This document shows, in pieces, positions 48,062-60,659 of a DNA stretch of 64,000 bases (its first letter is position 1; each line of letters starts with the position of its first letter). Made by a program: the position numbers and the translations under genes. The notes below the pieces were generated by a model, which saw nothing but the letters and a program-made list of their open reading frames with translations, made no database searches and had not been told where the DNA came from. This stretch comes from Eumeta japonica. Its lineage: Eukaryota; Arthropoda; Insecta; Lepidoptera; Psychidae. The stretch covers positions 1-64,000 of the forward strand of contig BGZK01000538.1 in the NCBI GenBank assembly GCA_005406025.1, written 5' to 3'.

Positions 48062-48486
48062 GAAACCAGCTAAGAGCATGTCGGACCATACCACTGTAAG
48101 ATTCCGAAGCAGTTGCTACAAAGAAATGCATTACAGATGAAAAAAAACTATGTTGTATGTTGTAATTATGATGTAAACGTTATATTTGTAATTTTTTTCA
48201 TATTTTTCGGACATACGGTTTAAAAAAATAAAAGGGGAGGAATTTCTGTTAATTTCAGAGCAATTATTTCCGAAAATATTTAATTAGTCAAAAAAATACT
48301 TAGAAACCTTAGTGTTTTTAAAAGAATTGTCGAAATATGTGTAACAAGTTGTTTGCTGAAATTTCTCTTTTTTTTATCTTATTACATGTACGGAATGCCC
48401 CCTTTAGAAATATATATTTTTGTTAATTAACTGCCAAACTAAGTAGCGTCTTATACAAGACACCTCTTTGAATTTCATCAATATAT
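48062..48486 (-). mobile_element. GGGTTCCG-type element, right half, inverted
   Basis: Reads plus-strand as AAACCAGCTAAGAGCATGTC, AGATTCCGAAGCAGTTGCTA, TACATGTACGGAATGCCCCC, GTCTTATACAAGACACCTCT to TTTCATCAATATA, where mariner sequence starts. It is exactly the part missing at 46857-46964. Confidence 0.75.
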
Positions 48487-49480
48487 AAGGTCGGCGAAAA
48501 ATTTTTTTCGTTTTATATATAATTTCGAAATAGTTTTTCATCATGTTTTATTTACATTTAACTATAATAAAAATTTGCCATTTTATTCAAGAACTTGTGG
48601 TAATTTCGTAGGTAGTGACATAATCCCATTGCTGTAGAAATTTTGAGACTTCCGATCAAAAAACTACAAGTAGTTTCGACAGTCCTGTCTTGATGTTAAC
48701 CTAACACTACCTAAAGAAGTCTGAACAGACCAAAACAGGTGGAAATGTGAGAGTTCAAGTCAGGGCTATATGGTGGATGCATTAACACTTCCCAACCACT
48801 CTCACAAAATTTGCTGAGTGGCTAAAGATGTGTGCGGTCTGGCGTTATCATAGTGATAAAGCACACGCTTTCTGTTGATCTATTCCGGCCGTTTTTTCTC
48901 TAGGTACGTACGTAGTCTGAGTTGGTAATTGTTGCGCCTACTGAATGAACGATATGATCACGAAAGTGACGTGTATAACGCCTTTAAAATCTATGACATG
49001 TATAATGGGACATTCTTATGACAAACAGGAATATTTCACGCTGATGAAATCGTGGTGCGCATAATCTATACAATAAAATATCGGAATCGACAGCAAGATC
49101 GTGGTCGATATCGAGGGATGAACTGGGATCGCCTTTGCGTTTTGAACGTCGATGCGCTTCGGGGTCAAGTAGTTCACGCTTCCGTATGGGTAAAATATTC
49201 TTGAAGTTATACCTTTGGCGCGTTATGACAACGACGAAAGTGAATTTTTATCAGCGTGACACGAAAACCACAGTATGAAGTTGCCCGCAAGCGGTTGAGC
49301 GAGCAACTTCAGACCACTATTAACTGATGTGTCGAACATTCGGGCTGGAGAAGCTGCCATTTATCATAATATGGGCGATATTACCACTACATTACTCCAA
49401 ATAATGTTATGACTGTAAGGCAGGTGGAATTGGAAAGTTTGGCAGTGGCATCAGTCGGTGAGTTATGTGTAACTAAATGC
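48485..49480 (-). mobile_element. second mariner-type transposon, decayed, minus strand
   Basis: Terminus TAAGGTCGGCGAAAAATTTT next to a TA. Minus-strand remnants: DFKGVIH (about 48995), INRKRV and YDNARPHTSLAT (about 48890-48825), GWEVLMHPPYSPDL (about 48797-48756), the region of the catalytic Asp triad of mariner transposases. Stops and frameshifts throughout. Upstream limit near 49480 is approximate. Confidence 0.65.
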
Positions 49481-50105
49481 AAAATGGAAGAAGGCAACAA
49501 AATAATGTCATTCCAATTTTGGACATAATAATTTTTATAATTTCAAATAAAATAAAAAGATATAATTGATATTACACTTTGTATAAGAAAATAAATATTA
49601 ATATTATTGAAATTAAACTTTATTAACCGTATATCCCACTCCAGTTCTTTTATTATTTTATTATAAGTAATTCTTTGCAAGCAATTAAAAACAATTTTTG
49701 AATTACGCCAAAGAAGTATAACTTTTCATGCGCGTATATAAGTGCATACACAGTTTTTATTTAACCCTGCAATATTTGGTAGATTATCGATATGTCTGAT
49801 TAGAATATAAATAATTAAGAAAATTCCAAAACCATTTAATTTCAATAGATTCATATTACATGGACCATAGTATTTACAACGCCGATATCTCCCTCTGTCC
49901 AACTTTCTGTATACATATGTAGCTACGAAGTGTTACAATCTTGCGACAGATTTCCATTGAAATTTATGGTACATTATTGCTAAGTCGGAAATATCTGAAT
50001 TATTTTTAAAGTGCTTCAAAAATAATAGTCTATGAAATATTTTACAAAAGAATGTGTTTGAATGGAAGACATAGTTTGCGTTCATCTTTGTTAAAATACG
50101 TAAGG
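49480..50105. other. downstream of big brain: 3' UTR and intergenic
   Basis: AT-rich. TTTATT at 49649-49654 and 49657-49662 gives minus-strand AATAAA signals about 450 bp past the big brain stop. Confidence 0.5.
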
Positions 50106-50439
50106 TTAGTACGGGTCGACGAGAGTATGGTGATGCGGCCGATAAGGCGCCGCCCGTGAATATGTACCATAGGCGCTGTCGTCGGGGAGGGCGTGCGCCG
50201 TCCGCCGTCCGCCCTCCGACCCGTACAAAGAGTCGCGGCGGTCACCAGCCGGCGTTGGCACCGGCCCCGCTGCGCCGGTAGGCCCTGGACGATTGGCTGC
50301 CGGCCCATAAGCGGGCTCTCGGTGCGCGTTGTGTGCGTTTTGAGAATGGGCGAGCGCGTGTCCCGCGCGTACCACCAGCGATTGTGCTGGTACTAACGGA
50401 CCGCCCGGACAACTGCTTTTACTGTACACCGACTGTGAC
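50106..50439 (-). CDS. bib: big brain last coding exon
   Basis: Acceptor TACTTACAG ends at 50440. Begins R/SQSVYSKSS and ends LVDPY before TAA (50108-50106). The four or five other frames over this GC-rich stretch are shadows. Confidence 0.88.
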
Positions 50440-51613
50440 CTGTAAGTATGAGTAAAAAATAATATCACGCGCATAATTTTATGTGTATATTCTTCGAGGG
50501 AAAATTGTACCTACCTATGCAGTGCGTGACGTGCGGGTTGCGGCGACCGACAATACAAGGATTTAGTGCCGCCGTAGAGCGGCTCCGATCCGTTAGGCGT
50601 GGGCGCAGGTGCTGCGCAATAGGAGGGCGCGTGGCGAAGAACACCGCCTGTGGGCGGATACCCGCCTTTATCGAGGTCGTCGTAGTTCTCGTCGTCTGCG
50701 GGTGGCGTGTGTCGTGGGCGCCTGGTCGTCCATTCGAGCAGCAACGCCACGGGAACCACACCGGCTAACGGACCCAACCAGTGTACCCAATGCCGTTCCC
50801 AGTGTCCTAATACGAATGCTACTCCCAGCGCACGTGCCGGATTCAAGTATGGCAGCTGTAATTTCAAAATGGCATCTAAGTCATGGATAAAATTTTAAAT
50901 ATTTTTTATTAACATAATTTATGTTACCTAAAAAATTCAAATTGAAATTTATACCGTTATACTATTTAAAATGCCCTTAGCGAATTATGTACCTTGCGTT
51001 GCTGATGAGTTCAATAAATATTATTGCCTGTTAACCATGGAAGTCGAAATGTAAGCATATAGAGCAGGCCATCCTGTCTGCCAAATTTGTTTCATAAGTA
51101 TACTTATTTTTATGATAGATATTTATTTACGTTGTGTCTAATAATGAAAAAGTAGCTACGGATAAGTGATAAATGTCTAGAGACCACTATATACAACAAG
51201 TAACAAAAAACGGATGGTTCTTAGATACCATTCAGTATTTTTATGCATATTCTAAAGTACGTATATTCCGAACGACCTTGAAATTTTATAAAATGGCACT
51301 AATGAAAATAAAAACCATATTTTGTATTTCAATCTTATTACCCTACTGTTCTACGTTTAACACTACTAACATTATAGATGGCATAATGAAGAACGATATA
51401 AGAATATGGGAGTAATATACGGCGACTAATGTGGCAGCTATGTAAGCGGCGGCGTGCAGCAGCGGCGCGGCGCCGGTCCAGCGGCGTGCGGCAGCAGCGC
51501 AGTGTGCGCCCACAACCAGCGCCGACAACATCGCCTCGGCCGCCAGCCGCTGCCAAGCTGCGCCCGTGTCACTCGCCGCCGCGCTCACGCGTAGTCCGCT
51601 CGCACCACTTATC
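50106..51613 (-). CDS. bib: big brain (aquaporin/MIP family), last three coding exons
   Basis: Exons 51421-51613, 50515-50855 and 50106-50439 (minus) join in phase to 288 residues plus stop. Big brain is a plasma-membrane MIP-family protein of the Notch neurogenic pathway; the fly protein is a cation channel with a long cytoplasmic tail. Exon A covers the loop before and most of the fifth membrane segment. Exon B opens with LPYLNPARALG, which holds the second NPA pore motif, then HWVHWLGPLAG and the sixth segment. The tail holds NYDDLDK, EPLYGGTKSLYCRSP, YRSQSVYSKSS, GGPLVPAQSL and DDSAYGTYS, blocks I know from fly Bib. The tail is much shorter than in fly and lacks its poly-Gln. Upstream exons (segments 1-4, first NPA) were not found in the window. 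Exons are very GC-rich. Confidence 0.9.
50515..50855 (-). CDS. bib: big brain coding exon, second from end
   Basis: Acceptor ATTACAG ends at 50856, donor GTAGGT from 50514. Contains the NPA motif, segment 6 and the first half of the tail up to the conserved EPLYGGTKSLYCRSP. Ends with AG, completed by G of the next exon (Arg). Confidence 0.9.
51421..51613 (-). CDS. bib: big brain coding exon, third from end
   Basis: Acceptor GAGTGCAG ends at 51614, donor GTATAT from 51420. Encodes 64 residues after a split codon: ISGASGLRVS ... AAWQRLAAEAMLSALVVGAH ... LHAAAYIAATLVA. The placement fits the loop C to segment 5 region (AWERF.VEF.L in fly). Strikingly Ala-rich and diverged. Confidence 0.8.
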
Positions 51614-54600
51614 CTGCACTCCATAATCATAGAAAGATTCAATGAAAAAAATGAAAGGGGAACTCGATTATTCTTAGTATATTGCAAATTGACAGAAAGT
51701 GAATCAAAGCGTTCTTAAAATATATGAGCGCGTATCTTTTCTTTCTACCCGACTAAGGAGGTTTACGATTTTCGTTATTTTACGAGACTATGTATGTATG
51801 TCCTCTCTCTGAACATAGTGTTAATCTTAAGCTACTTATAATTTGTAAACTGGGGCATCGTTTGAAGCGTCTTGATCGTCCGCTGGTTATGGGCTACGAA
51901 ACGTAATAAATTCAACATGGCGCCCTCAAGAGGACAGTCCTGTATGTAAAAAAAATTGAAGTGTGCCGTGTTGGGTATCAAATGAAAATGCTTAATCAGC
52001 ACATTTCAAAAATACCTACATTACTAGCTGTTATTTGTGTAGTATTTTAGCGTTTAGGTCGTATGTGATAAACAATAAGTTTCTTACCCGACTACCGAGA
52101 CCAATGTTTTTAATAGGCCATGTATGTAAATATGGTCATTTGTTCCTGTGTTGCTCTCCTAAGCTAGTTATTATATTTGGATATGAGGTGTCGATAGCCA
52201 CGTCAGAGTTCTGCTTATTTCTAGTATTGTGACGTCATATTAAAAACAAATGACGGATATGACTTGCATAATACGTTAAGCAACAAAAAAAAAATCTGTA
52301 AAACCGTTAACCCTACAGTCCATTCTTGAAACTCTAATATGACGTAATTGATTTTATGTCCTTAATTTTACATGGTTCACAAATTTATATTCACTGCCTA
52401 TTTAGTACTGCCAACAAGATCATCCAAGTAATTTTCAATGGAATTGATGAAAAATATTGCTTTTTACATGTCCAAGTACATTTTTTAAGTTGATTGACTA
52501 TTACTCATTAACTTGCAAAATCTAATCAGTTATGATAGTTTTCCTTTTAAATATATACTAAATTCCTTTAAATTATTTTGTTATATAATATTATATATAT
52601 ATATATGTACTAATGCCCTGAATTTTTCACATACTTAAGAATAACCCTTTAGCTAGAAGAGGGGAGAAAAGATGCTCCAGTCTCATAAAAAAAATGTAAT
52701 TTAATGCTTAAAATATATCGTAAACGGAACCCTAAATCGAAAAATAGTTCTTACATACCTAAAATATTTTTGAACGAGTTATACAATGATACCCCATAAC
52801 CATAGAGAAAAAATTGATCCCTACATTAGATGTAGGGGAGGTAGCCTAAATTTTTTTTTTATTCCACTACTTTGTTGGCATGATTAATATTTATAATTCA
52901 TACCAAATTACAGTTTTCTAGTACTAAGTCAAGTTGCAGATAATAAAGAAATCTATTTATAGACAAACAAATAGACAGACGGATGGACGAACATAGCCAA
53001 ACTATAAGATGCTATAGCGATACTATGAATAAACTATAGCGAAAATATAAGATTATTGACTACGGAGCACTAAAAAACTTATTCTTTTTGTCATATTAAA
53101 TGTCATTTAATAAAGATGGCATCTAATGTCAGAAATATCCTAACAGAATTTTGGTGAGGTATTAAAAAAAATATATTACTTTCTAGATACTAATTTTTAG
53201 TAGTAATTTCTAACTTTAATGATTACTCTGGAAAAAAACTGTTACCAGGTCTTAGGATATAAAAGTGTTCAACATATATTCCATTTAGGCCCAATTTAAT
53301 TTTTCACCTTATAACTATGTCTATAAATATTTAAAAAGATGAAATTTGTTACATTATTGGCATCTCCTCTAGGTCAACCAGCTGTGATAGCCCATTGAAA
53401 TAACAAAAAATCTCGTAAGACGGTTGATCCTGCAGGCCATCTCTAAAACTTCCTGATTTTATATTAATCGATGTGTTCTTAAGCTCCTTGAGTTAGAATT
53501 ATTGTCTGTGAGTTGTTGAGTTCAGAATTTTTAAACAGATTGACCCTTCAGGTCAACCCTGAAACTTCTTACTATATATGTACTTTAATTCAGTTTTGAG
53601 TTCGAAGCTCTTCTATAGCTCTACAGTATAAACATTTTCTATAGTTGTTCATGCAAGTGACTTTTGATAAATATCAATGTAAATACACTGCATGTGAGTT
53701 AGAAGAAAACACGTATACAGCGGTGTGCTTCAAACTCCCATTTGAGATAATTAATCGGTAACTGTAAAAGTTAAAAACTAAACACGACAAAATACGTTGT
53801 TTTAACTTCACAATTGGGAGGTGACTGAGTTAGTCTTAAAGATATTGACATTTGTGACATTAAATTAATGTCACAAATGCCAATACCTCTAAGATTACCG
53901 ATATTTTGAGATGTTTAATTTTTAGCTTTAACAGTTAACTATTGCAAATGAGAGTTTGCAATGATATACTATAATCTGTTATGTCGTAGCCAGGCACATA
54001 GCCATTACGTTATCACTGCTTTTTTTTATTATCAAATAATAATGCAGTGATCGCCAAAAAATTCAGATCCAAATTTAGCTTAGCTTTAAAATTATTATCA
54101 TTCGTAATCGTTTCATTTGTAATTTTTTAAACAGAATGTTAATTTTAATTTTTCGCCCACAATAAATACAGCTTTCAACGTATGTACATAAATAAGTACA
54201 CACACACTAACGTATCTATATAGATGTGTTAGTATTTGTTATCATCTAGTTAATTTTATAATAACTTTATACCTAACCGACATGTAATGTAATTTTTTTC
54301 GTCGTAGGAAATTTCATTTAAGGAAATGATATTTCCTTTTAAGGAAAATTAATTAAAAAATATATACAACAAAAGTTACTTTTTAAAAAAATTACCTTCT
54401 TTTTTTTATTTCCTTAAATTATTTTTATCGTTCGTGTTGTACTTAAATTAGTATGCATGAACAAGTGAAAAATTGAAAAAGCCAGATACAATCGTGTATT
54501 TATACAGTTTGTTTTCATATCCCTATTGGTAAAATTGAATAATATTGAAATGCAATCCCCTGCATTGATAACGTATTATGTTTCGTTTCGTATATACTTT

Positions 54601-55570
54601 CGTACGTTTCTAACCAAAGTGGCCATCTGCCGCGTCAGGTGCAAAAAATCTCAGACTATTTGCACCTGCATTAGAATTAGAATAAATGTGTGGCCTTTTT
54701 TCTAATGGGATTATAATGACGGTCACTTAGGGTTGCCATCAACAATTTTTATAAAGCAGGATATGAAAGCACAAAAGAGGATTTTCAATTTAAATAAGAA
54801 AAGAAAAAAAACGGAACGCATCTCTATGTATAAAAATTGATTTCGTAAAAGTACAATGTAATATTTTACAGTCTATGTAACATGTTTATTTTAAAATTAA
54901 GTATTTAGGGTATGTAATTACAATCTCAACTTATTTTAACGCAATATAGTCAAATATTAATAATTTTTGTTTTCCATTTTTTTTTCAACTCATTTACGTA
55001 ATAAACGCATATGTGTATAATGCTTGATACATATTGATATGTAATAATAATATTTTAATCCAATCCAAAACGTTTAGTCTTGTAGAATCGTTTCTCACAT
55101 TCCTAGGATGTTGTCAGACAGCCATAATCATGAGCTTAAACTTAATTGATTCTAAAAAACAAGAAAACGGGATATTCCAAAATGCTTTAAATAACGCAAA
55201 ATGCTCAAAATATCTAAAACTTCCCAATCTATAAACTCTTCAATACAATCCTAAAACCTTAGAATTAGAAAAAAAATTGTGTTGTAGTCCTGGTTTTTTA
55301 TATAGGGTTGGCGACCCTACGACAACTGCACATCCGAGGGCAATGTATTCAGGATTGAGTTTATCAAAAGCATCATTGTAATTCGCTACATTAAGTTATC
55401 CGCAAATAAAAATAGCTTAGATTTTAATTTGTTGCCATCATTTTTTTTATAATGGCTTAGGATAAAACATTTCATTCGCAGTGTTTTAGGGCGATAAATA
55501 ATACGGCTACTTTATAAAAAAGAAATGCCGAAAATATGAAAGCGCTGCATTTTTAAACAAAGCGAATACT
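51614..55570 (-). other. probable big brain intron, first part
   Basis: AT-rich. A fold-back element at 53725-53970 is listed separately. There is a short (TA)n tract at about 52592-52607. No big brain exon recognised; frames such as 52035-52232 are accidental. Confidence 0.5.
53725..53970. mobile_element. fold-back (palindromic) short element
   Basis: The whole 245 bp folds on itself around 53848-53879, where GACATTTGTGACATTAAATT meets AATGTCACAAATGCC. The outer arms pair as CAAACTCCCATTTG (53731) with CAAATGAGAGTTTG (53945). In between AAAGTTAAAAACTAAACA and TGTTTAATTTTTAGCTTT also pair. Imperfect arms indicate age. Confidence 0.7.
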
Positions 55571-55572
55571 TT

Positions 55573-55700
55573 AAAAAACTGGCCAAGAGCATGTCGGACT
55601 ACGCTCATTACAGGGTTCCGAAACCATTATTACAAATAAATACACTAAAGATGAAAAAATTACATTGTTACACTTTTTCGATGTTCCCCGCATAAAATGG
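55573..55700 (-). mobile_element. GGGTTCCG-type element, right-end fragment
   Basis: AACTGGCCAAGAGCATGTCG, CAGGGTTCCGAAACCATTAT, then a diverged stretch. Confidence 0.65.
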
Positions 55701-56320
55701 TTATAAGCATTTGAAATGTAACATTTATGTGAATACCAACCAATTTTCGTCGACGGCATGTTAATTTATGGCCGCGGGTCCGCTCTTAAGAGCATAGCGT
55801 ACCCTATTCCCAATCTTTTCTGACTCTTAACAGATTCACATGCTTCGCAATGCCATCACATGAGGAATATATAAAGACGTGTAACGAAGCACTACGTTCT
55901 GGTCGGTAAGTTTGGCAAGCCCCAACGGCCGGAAGCGAATATGTGTGTAAATTAACCATAGGACGTCTTTGTGAGACAAAGGCAATGCATGTTCTTCTCT
56001 ATGGACGACGGCTCGAGAAGTGACGTGCGGCGTTCTCGGTGCGAATAATGCGGGTGTAACAGCCAGCCCGCCCAGCAAACTCTCACTACCCAACTGACAG
56101 CTAGTCTAAAAATATGGTTCACGTCTTAAAACATTATTCCTGTTTATTTCATTCTTACAATTTATGTTTTTACAATATTGTCGCGATAGAAATAACCTGT
56201 ATATAACACTCGATGAATTAATTTTTTTCTTGTGACTACCTCAATTTTAACATGTGCTTACTGTGAGTGCTAATATCATATTATTATGATATTATACTAA
56301 TACCATACGAATACCAAAAA
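55701..56320. other. unassigned segment, possibly decayed coding repeat
   Basis: The minus-strand frame 55836-56093 has mixed composition and no family I know. The segment lies between two copies of the GGGTTCCG element. Confidence 0.35.
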
Positions 56321-56321
56321 A

Positions 56322-57080
56322 AAAACTGACTAAAAGCATATCGAAATATGCTCATTATATAGGGTTCCGAAGCCATTATTGCAAAGAAATGCACTACAAA
56401 TGAAAAAAAGTACGTTCCTTTTTCATGTTTCTCGCACGGAATAGTTATAAGCATTTTAGTCGCCTATAATTAGAAAAACAAGTAGGTATAGCGACTATTA
56501 TAATTAAACTACTATTAACTAAACTACATCAGAAAAAGAGCGTATTTTCATGGCACTTACGTCCTTTTGTTGAGAAGCGCAGTTTTTCAGCAATAACTTG
56601 AAAATAGTCTATCCGATCATGTTCAAAATAATTTTCCTTGAAAGTATTCATTAAGCATTAACTTTGTAATTTTTTTCATATATTTTTGACTTAAGGTTTA
56701 GAAATAAAGGGGGAGGGAGGCATACAATTTCGGCTACTTTCGAATTGATTATTTCAGAAATTATCCACATAATCAGAAAAAATGCTTAAAAACTATAAGT
56801 GTTTTTAAAAGAACTATTGAAACATGTGGCACACGTTGCGGATAGCTGAAAAATTTTTTTTTCAGCTTCTGTCACATCTATGGAGTGCTCCATCTAGAAA
56901 TATTTACTTTTGTTATTCAACTACCAAACTAAGTTGCGGCTTATATAAGACACCTACACTATAATTTTCACCAATATACGTCTTGTAGTTTTTGAATAAA
57001 ATACCTGCACGTACGGATGGACGGACATGATAAAACTATAAGGGTTCGTTTTTGCCATTTTGACTTGGAACCCTAAAAAA
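56322..57080 (-). mobile_element. GGGTTCCG-type short element, near full-length (copy in minus orientation)
   Basis: Reads in reverse from AACTGACTAAAAGCATATCG, AGGGTTCCGAAGCCATTATT through CTTACGTCCTTTTGTTGAGA and GCACACGTTGCGGATAGCTG to CCATTTTGACTTGGAACCCT. The frame 56954-57322 crosses its end. Confidence 0.8.
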
Positions 57081-58700
57081 GAGAGAGCCGACGTATTTCG
57101 AATACGAACGTGCCGAAGGACAAGTTGAGCGAGCCCGAATGATGTTAACAGTTGTGCTGTTCGACCCAAATCGAATATATGCAATGATTTCTTCGGATCG
57201 GTTTTGTCGTTTGCAAAAAATGGCGGACCGAACGCGCCGGCTCGGTTGTGTGTAGTAAAATATCTAACCAACGATGTCACAATTGTCGAGGCTGCATCGC
57301 ATTTGCTTTGCCGTTGAAACATTGTGTTGGAACTGCTGAAATTGTTTATAATACTGCAGAACAGGTATCAGATTGTGAATCTTCCAAAATAAGTCACGCT
57401 CTTCTGCGATTTCGCCAAAAGAACGTTAGAATTACTAAACAATTTCGAAAAAAAAAAAGAGGAAGTTCCGACTGGATTTTTTCATTTTGTACCTTTGAAT
57501 TCGTCATTTAACCGATTTCATTACAATTTTTTTTTAATATACATGTACGATCTATACTCCCGGGTTGATCCCATTTGGTTAAAACTGGAATCTGATGGTA
57601 GGATTTATGAGAAATAGATGAAACTTGTACAACATTATGAGCACACGTATAGTAATTTGGCTATTGTCTACAGTAAGTCATGTATTTGCTTTTGGGAGAC
57701 ATCATTTGGTGAAGTGGAACTGACGAATGAAGACCACAAATGACCCCTGAAATTGTTCAATGACAATTATTTTAAGCTAAGCTAAGCCAGTTAAGCTCTA
57801 ATCATGAAACTGATTAGGGACTAAATATTATAGGGGGGACGTACCTCATTATCTATAGTAACTAATGATGTGTAGTCTAAGAAAATACCATTTCATGAAG
57901 TTAAGCAAACTTATGCCCATCCAAATGCATGTAGCGAAGTGGAACTGATAATTAAGTATCAGGAGAACTGCTCAAGACTCGAACGTTATATAGAAACCGG
58001 TTTAGTACTTTGTTAGTTACATAGTAAAACACTTTACATTACTGCTAATTACCTGCATTTTTCCATTTATAGTGAGTTGGAGAAAAATCTAAAATCCTAA
58101 AGGTTTTGAAAATCGACAGCTTGATTAAATTTTGAATCCAAGGATGTCTGCACTCTGACTAAAAATATAGGGATATTGGAATGATTATCGGCGACAATGT
58201 AAAACTTGGGATCTCCATATATAAATAAAGTTTGGCAAAATATACCTATTAGTAATTATCTTAAGCCGTATTATTAAAATACTATATATAGATTGAAAAA
58301 TCATGTTAAAAAAAATAATTGTCTTCAAAAATCTCTTAAAATAAATGATTGATTTTGGAATTGATGTACGTAAAGTAAGACAAACCATATATGAGCTAGC
58401 ACTAATTCCAAAAACAACGTTATGTTAATAGATATTTTAAGGCTATTTTATTTTATTTATTTAGAGAACTAAATTGGAATTTTGCGTGGTAGTACAACTT
58501 CTGTTAGATTAATTTTATTTGAATATTTTTAAATTAGTATAAAAAATACGGATTAAACTCAATATAGATATTAACTCCGCGACTGAAGAATACTACAACA
58601 GTTCCCGCATTTCTTGTTATAATATAATACAAGCACAAACCTTAGATACAGTCACATAATTGTTTTAGTGCATATGATAATTAAAATAGATCATCCATAA
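57081..58700. other. probable big brain intron, nothing specific
   Basis: GC is moderate at 57090-57250, otherwise AT-rich. No gene or well-ended repeat seen. Confidence 0.5.
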
Positions 58701-58714
58701 GCTGTGCTGTTATC

Positions 58715-59880
58715 TATGGGCAGACGACCGCCCCTATGGCAGCGGCGGCGGGCGCGGCGGTTAACAAGCGAACAATTGCGTTTAATTTACGAATAAGTTT
58801 TAAAGTGCGCCACATTATGGCGTCCCTTGCGTCGCGACATTTGTTAAAAAATATCACAATAGCTGTACGGGGTGTGGGGCGGGGGGTAACCACTACAGTT
58901 TGTAATCGATCCCACGCGCCCACGACGCTGTCGGTGCACCACTAGACATTCGCGATACTGGTCACATACTTTTCCTTCAATGTATATCAAAAATTTAAAT
59001 ATATTGATGAACCGTTTAAGTTACGACATTAAAAAAAAAACAGCGTTCCTAACCTGTGGATTAATAATTATGGTTGCTAATTATTCCGCAATTCTTGAAT
59101 GTTCGTTTAAATATTAGTTACACATAATTCATAAAATATTCGCGTTTCCTAACTATTAACAATAATTAATTATTTGCGATTCACAATTATTGTTATTTTA
59201 GTAACACTCTTCGAATGTAGAGTTAAATAAATAGACGCTAATTAGAAATAGGTAATGCCTACATACTGTATAAACAGCCACTGTTAACAATACACTAAAA
59301 AATATATTGATATTTTTATAGATCGGATCACACCCGAAACAAAAAGGATTGCCATACGACGAAACGTTAGTACGCCCATTACGAATAAAGGCGCTAAAAC
59401 ACAGGGACAATAATCATATCGGCGATATAACGGCGAACGAGTGGCGCGACGGGGTCGGGCATCGCAGCGGGCGGTCGAGCTCGTTTGTTGCCCTTTGCCC
59501 TGCGCGAAAAACGGCATGCAACCCTTGCGTTGATTTACGGCGCGGCGTCAACCCGCGAACTCTGACCACATTCGGCGTCATTTAACGTAGCCTCCCCCCC
59601 ACCCGGCCGCCCTCCTGGTGCTGCGAGCTCATCCCGCCCACGCACACGTCGCATATGGTCCGATCGCGCATTCGTTTTCATTGTTATCGTGTTTTATCCA
59701 CAAATAACAATCCCCTTAGTTAGTTATTCTTAGTAGATTATGGCGCCGCCCTGAATGGGCATATTTCATAAAAAAAATGTACGACGTCATCGCGGTACAA
59801 TGCCGACAACTGGCGCTGCGGAGTGACCCCCGCCGTCGGCGCCGATCGCTCCGCGCGCCGTCCACCACCAGCTATTCCGA
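58715..59880. other. cluster of CpG-rich pockets
   Basis: Three GC-rich islands (about 58715-58950, 59400-59680 and 59790-59880) in AT-rich DNA, e.g. CAGCGGCGGCGGGCGCGGCG at 58740. Overlapping frames on both strands are composition effects. Could mark a promoter or an enhancer within the presumed big brain intron. Confidence 0.4.
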
Positions 59881-60659
59881 CTACATAATTTCATTTCTTC
59901 TTATTGCACAATAGATTCATTACTATGGTAATTTACAGTTCATCGACGAACCAGGTTTTTGTTCTTATTAAAGATATAATCCATTCTATGAACGTACTCT
60001 TAGGTAAAATACTGATTCATGATCCAATGGGACTTGGCAATGATGAAGTATAGTAACGTCGTGTAATACTTTCACCTTCGCTTCGATTGAAAAAAAAAAT
60101 GTTTGGCAAATTCATTTCAGATCCTCATACACCTAGAACATTTTTAGAATTAATGATTTAATACTGTTGTCCATATTTTGGGGGAAGTCCCTCAAAGATT
60201 TGCCAAAAAATAATTGCAACAAAAATCTTATACTATAAATATGCGTTTTAAAAACATTTCGTCTGTACAAACCAATAAAATTTTTGACTTCCATTTCGAC
60301 CCCAATTCACCTCTAAATTTCAATTGAGCATAATAAATATTTTCGCAACGTTACCAACTACCTATTTTATTACTTAAGGTTCTAAAAATTCTGCAATAAA
60401 TTCTAACAGTATGTAAGAAAATTTTATTCAAAGTTTTGCAAAAAATATGTATCCTAGCAGACCCTTAAATAATTTAACCTTTAATCATTATTTCATAAAT
60501 GCGGAATGAGCATGAAGGCTTTGCTATTCCACGTTATACACAATATAGTTTTTGTCCTCTTTCACACTGTAAATAAATCCAGATTGACAATGAGTTACCA
60601 CTCAAAGAAATCATTTAGCGTTTTTACGATATTAGTTTTATGAGAGTTGTCTACGAAGC

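Noticed and set aside
58714..58945. Frames of 69 codons on both strands as a possible big brain first exon
   Set aside because: Neither shows MIP-family membrane segments or an NPA motif. The GC-rich composition explains them.
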